Source: Argyresthia goedartella | Taxonomy: Eukaryota > Arthropoda > Insecta > Lepidoptera > Argyresthiidae | Length of the DNA: 64,000 bases | Assembly (NCBI GenBank): GCA_949825045.1 | Contig: OX463809.1 | Location: 337,501-401,500, forward strand | Direction of reading: 5' to 3' | Shown: in pieces, positions 58,400-64,000 of the stretch | How the letters are laid out: each line of letters opens with the position of its first letter | How positions within the stretch are numbered: the stretch's first letter is position 1 | Position numbers and translations under genes: made by a program | Notes under the pieces: generated by a model | The model's input: the letters and a program-made list of their open reading frames with translations, nothing else | Databases searched by the model: none | What the model was told of the DNA's origin: nothing

Positions 58400-60154
58400 T
58401 GATCACATTCGAATAAGTGACCTAAAATGTATAAATGCAAAATTAACACCAATTATTACGCACTTGATTAATATCTGTATCGCAACTTCTTTATACCCTG
58501 AGTTAAGTTAAAGATAGGTACCATAAGGCCAATATATAAAAAAGGAAGCCACTCAGATACTAACAACTATAGGCCTATCACGATATTATCTTGTATTGAC
58601 AAAATAATTGAAAGATACTTTGGTAACCAGATTAATTCATTCCTGAGAAAAAATATGATTATCAACGATAAACAATATGGTTTTCAAAAGAAACGAAGTA
58701 CCTCTGAATTATTACATAAGTTTACCAACGAAGTAAATTGCCACCTAAATGCTAGAAAACATGTCCTGGCCGTTTTTATAGACTTTAGTAAGGCATTCGA
58801 AACTTTGGATTATCATACACTGTACATGAAGCTGGAGCAGAATGGTATACAGGGCCCTCTACTACAATGGATAAAAGATTATCATACCAACAGGTACACA
58901 ACCGTAAAGATAGCTAGTCAGTATAGCCAGATGACACCGACCGAAGAGGGCACGGCCCAAGGATCAATTATCGGCCCTACAGAGTAACTTCTTTACGTAA
59001 ACGATATGATATCTTCCAACAGGGCTCGGTATATCAGTTTGCAGATGATACCTGCCTGCTAGTGGCTGATAGTGACATTTTACAAGCGCAAAAGGTCATG
59101 CAGAACAACTTTAACTCATTATGCAAGTGGGCACACGACATTAGTCTCGTATTAAATGCGCAAAAAACAATAATTGTTTACAATCATTCTCCTTACCTTA
59201 AATCACATGTTACGCCATACGTAGTAGCCCATGAGCATCAGTGTTTCCATGACAATCACATTCATTGTAAATGTAATAACTTAGAACTTGTACCGCAACA
59301 TATGTACCTAGGTCTTATTATTGACAACAAATTTAGCTGGAAACCGCATATAAACCATATTTGTAACAAATTAAGAACAATAACATGTAAACTTTCAATT
59401 TTAAAATACAAGCTGCCGTATCAGATAATAAGAATGATGTACATGTCACTTGCTGATTCATTGATCGGATATGGTATAAGAAGTTATGGGCGAACCTTTA
59501 CATCTAATATTCAGCTAATGTATAACATCCAACTTAGATTATTAAAATTAATTGTTCCTTCACGAATCAAAATTCAGTATGAAGGTGACGATGCAGGCTT
59601 ATTTCATTATTGTAAAGTAATTAGTGTCTACAATAAAATTAAAATAGCAACCATTTTTGAAGAATTTTATAAAGAAAATAGATTAAAACGCAGAAGTCGG
59701 CCTGCACAGTTACGAAAACTGATTTACCTCACAAGGTACGTGCTACCGCATTATAATAACTATTATGGAAAAAGAACAGGGGAATATACGTTATCAAACT
59801 CACTAAACGAGTTACCTACAGAAGTGCTAGATAGTCTAGATATCAATAAAAATAAAGTTAAACAGATCCTAAAACAACACTACCTAAAAGTCGGTTGATA
59901 ATGTTTATGTACATATATGAGAGTAATGTAAGGAACTAGAAAGGGGTATTGTGAGGATGAATCTTGGTATTCAGTATTAGGATCCATTGTCGCATGGCTA
60001 CTATCTATATAAGTGTTATTTTTATTTTTTTTGTGTTATCTGTGTTTATAGCGATTTAGCTACCCCCATATAAACCTGACAGTTTGCGAGGGGTATCTTG
60101 AAAATGTAAAATTGTAATTGTTCTTGTGGAAGTGAACTAAAAAAAAAAAAAAAA
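58400..60154 (+). pseudogene. Poly-A tailed LINE, RT and C-terminus
   Basis: RT begins at about 58402 (HIRISDLKCINAKLTPIITHLI), continues with IGTIRPIYKKGSHSDTNNYRPITILSCIDK, then the open frame from 58655: KQYGFQKKRSTSELL, AVFIDFSKAFETLDY and GTAQGSIIGP, ended by TAG at 58985-58987. After a shift the frame 59062-59898 starts near YQFADDTCLLVADSD (active site FADD) and runs intact to the C-terminus (LGLIIDNKFSWKPHINHI; LTRYVLPHYNNYYGKRT). A 240-bp untranslated part ends in 17 A (60138-60154). No endonuclease, so it is 5' truncated. Confidence 0.88.
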
Positions 60155-60429
60155 CTTAAATTTTAAAATGTGTTTCATAGAACTCAGCCATATTAACTGA
60201 CCTCACAAACGGTCGAAATCTATGTTTTTTACTGTTAGCAGATGTAAAGTACTTACACTGAGTACACTTCTTGGGTTTTATAATATCGAGTCATCGAAAT
60301 ACTCTTAAGTAATATAATGTTGTGCCTACTGTTAATATGAATGGACGATGCTGAATAAATATACTTTAGTACGAGTAGCACTTTTCATTTTATTATATGA
60401 AATTTACACATAGCACACACATTTACAGG

Positions 60430-60925
60430 TAGCACATTGTATACCAAGTAGAATAAGACCCCTTATATACAATTCCTTAGCCAAATCGCATCTCGAATAT
60501 TTAATTGAAATCTAGGGATCAGCGGCTCCATCCAACCTTAACCAGCTACAGAGAACCCAAAACAAAATTGTGAAGGTTTTACTACACTACCCCTTTGCAC
60601 GACAACAAAACAACTGTACGAGAAAACTAAACTATTTAACATTAACCAACTATATAAATATAACACATGTATTTTAATAAGGAAAATTACTACAAATGCC
60701 ATAAAATCTAACATTGAACTACACCTATCAGATAACAGAAATCTTCGTAACAAAATCAAACTTAAACTAACTAAACCTAGGACTAATTATGGGAAAAAGA
60801 CAATAGTATTTGAGGGAGCACAGATGTTCAATAACTTACCAAACGATGTAAAGATTTGCGAATGTATTAACACTTTCAAAAATAAGTTAAAGCTACATAT
60901 TGCAACGAGTACCGTAAAATAATCT
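60430..60925 (+). pseudogene. Second C-terminal copy of the same LINE family
   Basis: LIYNSLAKSHLEYLIEI, GSAAPSNLNQLQRTQNKIVK, KLTKPRTNYGKKTIVFEGAQMFNNLPNDVK and FKNKLKLHI correspond to ISLADSLIGYGI..., IQLMYNIQLRLLK, ...YYGKRTGEYTLSNSLNELPTEV and KVKQILKQHYL of the copy at 58400-60154. Frames change at least four times. It ends at a stop near 60921. Confidence 0.7.
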
Positions 60926-62200
60926 ACCTATGTATTTTTAAGCATATCTCATTTTAAGTGAAATGTAATTTCTTATGAGAATAATGTTCTTAAACCTTAC
61001 CTTAATTTTATCATATTTTAAGGAACTAATTTGAATATGTCGAGCAATACATGTCTTAATACATTTTTAAATAATGTTTTAAATAATACCCCTCGTGACG
61101 TCGATTGATCTGGTGGTGGCTTGTGCTTCTCTCTGACCGGTCATTGAACCCATTTATTACACTAGGCATGATTGCCTCGTTATAATCTTAGGATTTCTCT
61201 AAGACTTCATTATCATCGGAGATCTCGCCCCAAAAAACTATAATATCGATATTTGTTTTTGTTCTGACTGACAACTGAGTTATTGACAGACGCGATGCTA
61301 GTGCCATTTGACAGTTTTACAGGACGGCTCATATTTCCTTTCGCCAACTTAATGGCGGAGGAAAATATGAGCCAAAGAGTTTCGTTGGTCTGAGATTTAA
61401 GCAATCTACGCTGAAGAGGATATATGAAGGACATTCTGTTTTTTACGGAAAGCTATTGATTTTTAAAACACAATTATCTCGAAATGGTTTTCTCAGTTTG
61501 GTGGCCTTGAAAATCTTTTACATACCGGAATGATCAACCATGGGACATTCCTTCATACACATCTTATTCCCCGAGGCATCTGAGGTCGAAGGAAAATGAT
61601 GACTCATTTCATCTTATCGGATGAGCTTGGTACTTTAGCGGATTGGTTTATTCAATATGAGATAAATGTTTCCTTATTGGTTATAAGCTAAAGCGCATTA
61701 ATTGACTCACATCACGATACACACACGATCCCAAATTTTGACAATGGGTAATAATGGTATTGTATTCTAGTTTAACGTCACAATATACCATAGTAAATAC
61801 ACAATACTGATTGTTACGATTTAGATGCTTTTCCTTAAGAAGTAGATGATAAAATTATGTCAGTGAAGTAATCCTTTTGAAGAAACATAATGCAATCCAG
61901 AATTGGGTCCATCACTCTAGTCACTGAATAATGTTATTAACCCTCGGGACAAAGTATGGTAATTTAGAAACAGGCCTCACTGCTGGGAAAACTTTGTTAT
62001 CCTGGTAACATGCTACATAGGAACACAACCCTTTTTTTAGATTAAGTTGTTCTACGAAGTTTAATACTATGTTTGTCAGTAAATACGAGTAGATTTGAAC
62101 AGAATACACCGCGTTCTATGAGCACGGGTTTAGACTCCAGGCCATTCAGCTGTGGAATGTCCTGCGCCAACAGGAACAGTCCTCCTCTCAATATTTAATA
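60926..62200. other. Unassigned sequence
   Basis: The first 250 bp are probably the untranslated end of the preceding LINE. Near 62120-62190 a short text (HGFRLQAIQLWNVLRQ) resembles a LINE C-terminus. Otherwise no gene or repeat is recognised. Confidence 0.4.
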
Positions 62201-62268
62201 TTAGGTCCTTACATATGAAATTGGCGTTTCGCCGTACTGGCCACTTTGATCTCAAATATCTCCTCTAC
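62201..62268 (+). mobile_element. Mariner terminal fragment
   Basis: Almost identical to the left end of the mariner at 42525-42592, including TTAGGTCCTTACATATGAAA and CTCAAATATCTCCTCTA, and also preceded by TA. Only the end is present. Confidence 0.85.
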
Positions 62269-62271
62269 CTA

Positions 62272-63052
62272 GTCGGTCCATAAGTTCTGTCACAAATATT
62301 TTGCCGCATAGTAAATAATACCAAGTTTTATTTTATTTAATACTATATATGGTTTGACAGCTCATTAAATACTGATAAATTAGAACGATTATTGGATTTA
62401 AATGCTTAAAGCCATATTAAACAAATGCTAGTTTCTTCAGAGATTTTGCACTTTTTTACCCAATCAAAAATACGGACGTGATTCACTTTATCTTTTTTCC
62501 ATGACTCTTAAAACCTTTCAAACTTACGTGAGATTTTAGTCAGAACCCTCGCTGAACCCGTTACCTTCATTTTGAAGCATAAGATAACTAAGTCTGGGTA
62601 AAACTAATTTTCATATTCACATTTTACGTAGTGTACTTGTTGCCCACAAGATCATTTTTATACGTTTTTCTGAAAACGTAAAAAGTACGTAAAGTTCTCT
62701 TTGGGAGCAGTTGGAACTGAAAGCTAACAGAAAATCAAATGCTAGTTGTTAAGCATGGTCTACAATCGAGGTTTCAGAATAAATAAAAAAAAACTTGTTG
62801 GTTATCTGGAACACTATTTTTTTATTAAATTTGTGGTAAGTGGTATTTTTGTCAGTTGCGGCGTGTTTTGGGTTCGCGATTGTCTCAAGTTATAAGGTTT
62901 TTGGTCCATATTGCGATAATCGTACAAAATGTATTGTATTGCAATTTGATTCGTATAAAATAAGCTTTTTAATCATGTATAATACGAATAAGAAAAAGTT
63001 TATTGCTGAGTTTTATCTATCAAAAACCTTGTGACAGAACTTAAGGACCGAC
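62272..63052. mobile_element. 781-bp non-autonomous mariner-like element
   Basis: GTCGGTCCATAAGTTCTGTCACA at 62272 is matched, inverted and with one difference, at 63030-63052, and both ends are flanked by TA inside CTAG. The interior has no transposase frame; the 64-codon frame at 62840-63034 resembles nothing. Size, ends and TA fit a deletion derivative mobilised by a mariner transposase in trans. Confidence 0.75.
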
Positions 63053-63055
63053 TAG

Positions 63056-64000
63056 TGCCCGGTTCCTATATTTAACGGATCGTCATCCGTAAAAGTAACT
63101 GTCCGTTTTTCCCTAACCAACTACGAGTCGTTAATACCGTTCCACAATTTACTTTCTGTACCTTTTACCTACGGACGTCCGTTGGTCATAGATGTCATTG
63201 AAATACCGACGCGCCCTCTTCACTCAGAGATGTGCGTTTCGTTATATGCAGGATTGAAATTTGTAATAAGATAAAGTTCAAGCCGATACAAATTAGATTT
63301 ACATACGAATTGATCTTAGAGTTCTCTAAACTTATGATGTTTATTAGAGCTACACGAACGCAGGCATCTTCGTGACATATTTTTTTCCTTATCAAACTTA
63401 ATAGAATGCATAGAATACATAACAAGGACGGAACGTTCATCGCGCGAAAAAGACATTTGACTCGAAATTGACATCCATCAATTGAAATAAGTATACATAT
63501 ATCCTGCAAAAAGTTTGAGTCTTCTTCTAGTCGACAAATTCTTCAAAAAATACAAAGTGTATAATACATTTCAAACGACCAGGTTTGAAATGTATATTAC
63601 GCCGGTGAGTACCTATCATCTTCCCATTTGATTTATCTACAAATTTGTCTGCCGCCTAGTAGGCATGCAAAGTTTTTGCCTCAGTACCTAAATCTTCATT
63701 CAGGGCTAAGACTCAGGGATATTTCTGTCGGTTCTTTCGTTCTAGTCGCTCCCTCATGGCTGAGGATCGTGACCGTCATGGTTGTTGGTACGGGGCTTGT
63801 TCAATGATCTCCCATTTGTTCTGTCCTGGGCTGCATGTTTTGCCTATTATCTTCTGCTGAGTCAGTCTCGCTGGAGTTCGATATAATTTCGAACACTTCT
63901 CTGTCACTATCTGATGAACTGGTCATTTTAAATTCAAAATTACAGCAAAAACAGTGAAATATAAAATTTAACCGACCGAAATTGAGGGGTAACCAAGTGA
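63056..64000. other. Unassigned sequence with a small hairpin
   Basis: ATACATTTCAAAC (63564-63576) and its reverse complement (63583-63595) are separated by 6 bases. The 104-codon minus frame at 63195-63509 resembles nothing I know. No gene seen. Confidence 0.4.

Overview
The window looks like transposon-dense, gene-poor chromatin from an insect, most likely a moth or butterfly. I found no host gene I could defend, no rRNA and no CRISPR array. The reasons for Lepidoptera are the element set (Ty3 and BEL/Pao LTR elements, RTE, Jockey/CR1-type LINEs, a mariner with the terminal sequence common in moths, tRNA-headed SINEs) and interspersed phrases around CCGTCCGTC / CTGTATCTCATGAACCG and GGTACGGAACCCTTCGTG that I remember as very common in lepidopteran genomes. 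That assignment rests on memory, not on a search.

Layout. 15-9415 is a minus-strand Ty3/gypsy-like element with unusually long LTRs (about 2.12 kb), a gag, a pol in the -1 frame behind an A AAA AAC slippery site, and several frameshifts and stops; no env is seen. 9941-20480 is a direct, abutting tandem duplication of a 5.28-kb unit of unknown origin; each unit carries a solo BEL/Pao LTR with the same target duplication (ACCAC). 20640-31535 holds pieces of a 108-bp repeat next to a nearly full-length LINE (20820-31431). That LINE is split inside its reverse transcriptase by a BEL/Pao element (23995-30053) with 588-bp LTRs and a clean CATTC target duplication. The BEL element has gag, protease and integrase, but reverse transcriptase and RNase H have been cut out while the reading frame stays open, so it must depend on another element. 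31540-33340 is a 5'-truncated minus-strand RTE LINE.

The second half is older and more broken. 34300-35300 is a decayed LINE endonuclease. 35950-37240 is a spliced plus-strand transposase-like gene (EnSpm/CACTA-like C-terminal domain), facing a minus-strand DUF4806-like gene with its own intron (38050-39540); together they look like the two genes of one DNA transposon. 40690-41800 is a LINE that lost its catalytic core. 42310-43445 is a second RTE copy interrupted by a 3'-truncated mariner. 45000-47110 is a mosaic of head-to-head interspersed repeats with a 9-bp minisatellite. 48790-49090 is a SINE with an (ATT)n tail. 49960-52130 holds Jockey-like LINE pieces. 52230-54170 is another LINE (ORF1 plus endonuclease) with an inverted junction and a 65-bp perfect palindrome. 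54960-57440 is a LINE interrupted by a second LINE with a 30-bp target duplication. 58400-60925 carries two copies of a further LINE family. 62201-63055 is a mariner end next to a 781-bp non-autonomous mariner.

How the parts relate. The nesting gives a relative history: the LINE at 20.8-31.4 kb predates the BEL insertion; the solo LTR predates the 5.28-kb duplication; the RTE copy at 42.3 kb predates its mariner. Three inverted repeats within or beside LINE or transposase coding remnants (36803-36860, 53820-53884, 57216-57340) suggest a shared template-switching process. The density and nesting would fit a W chromosome or pericentromeric heterochromatin, which is an inference.
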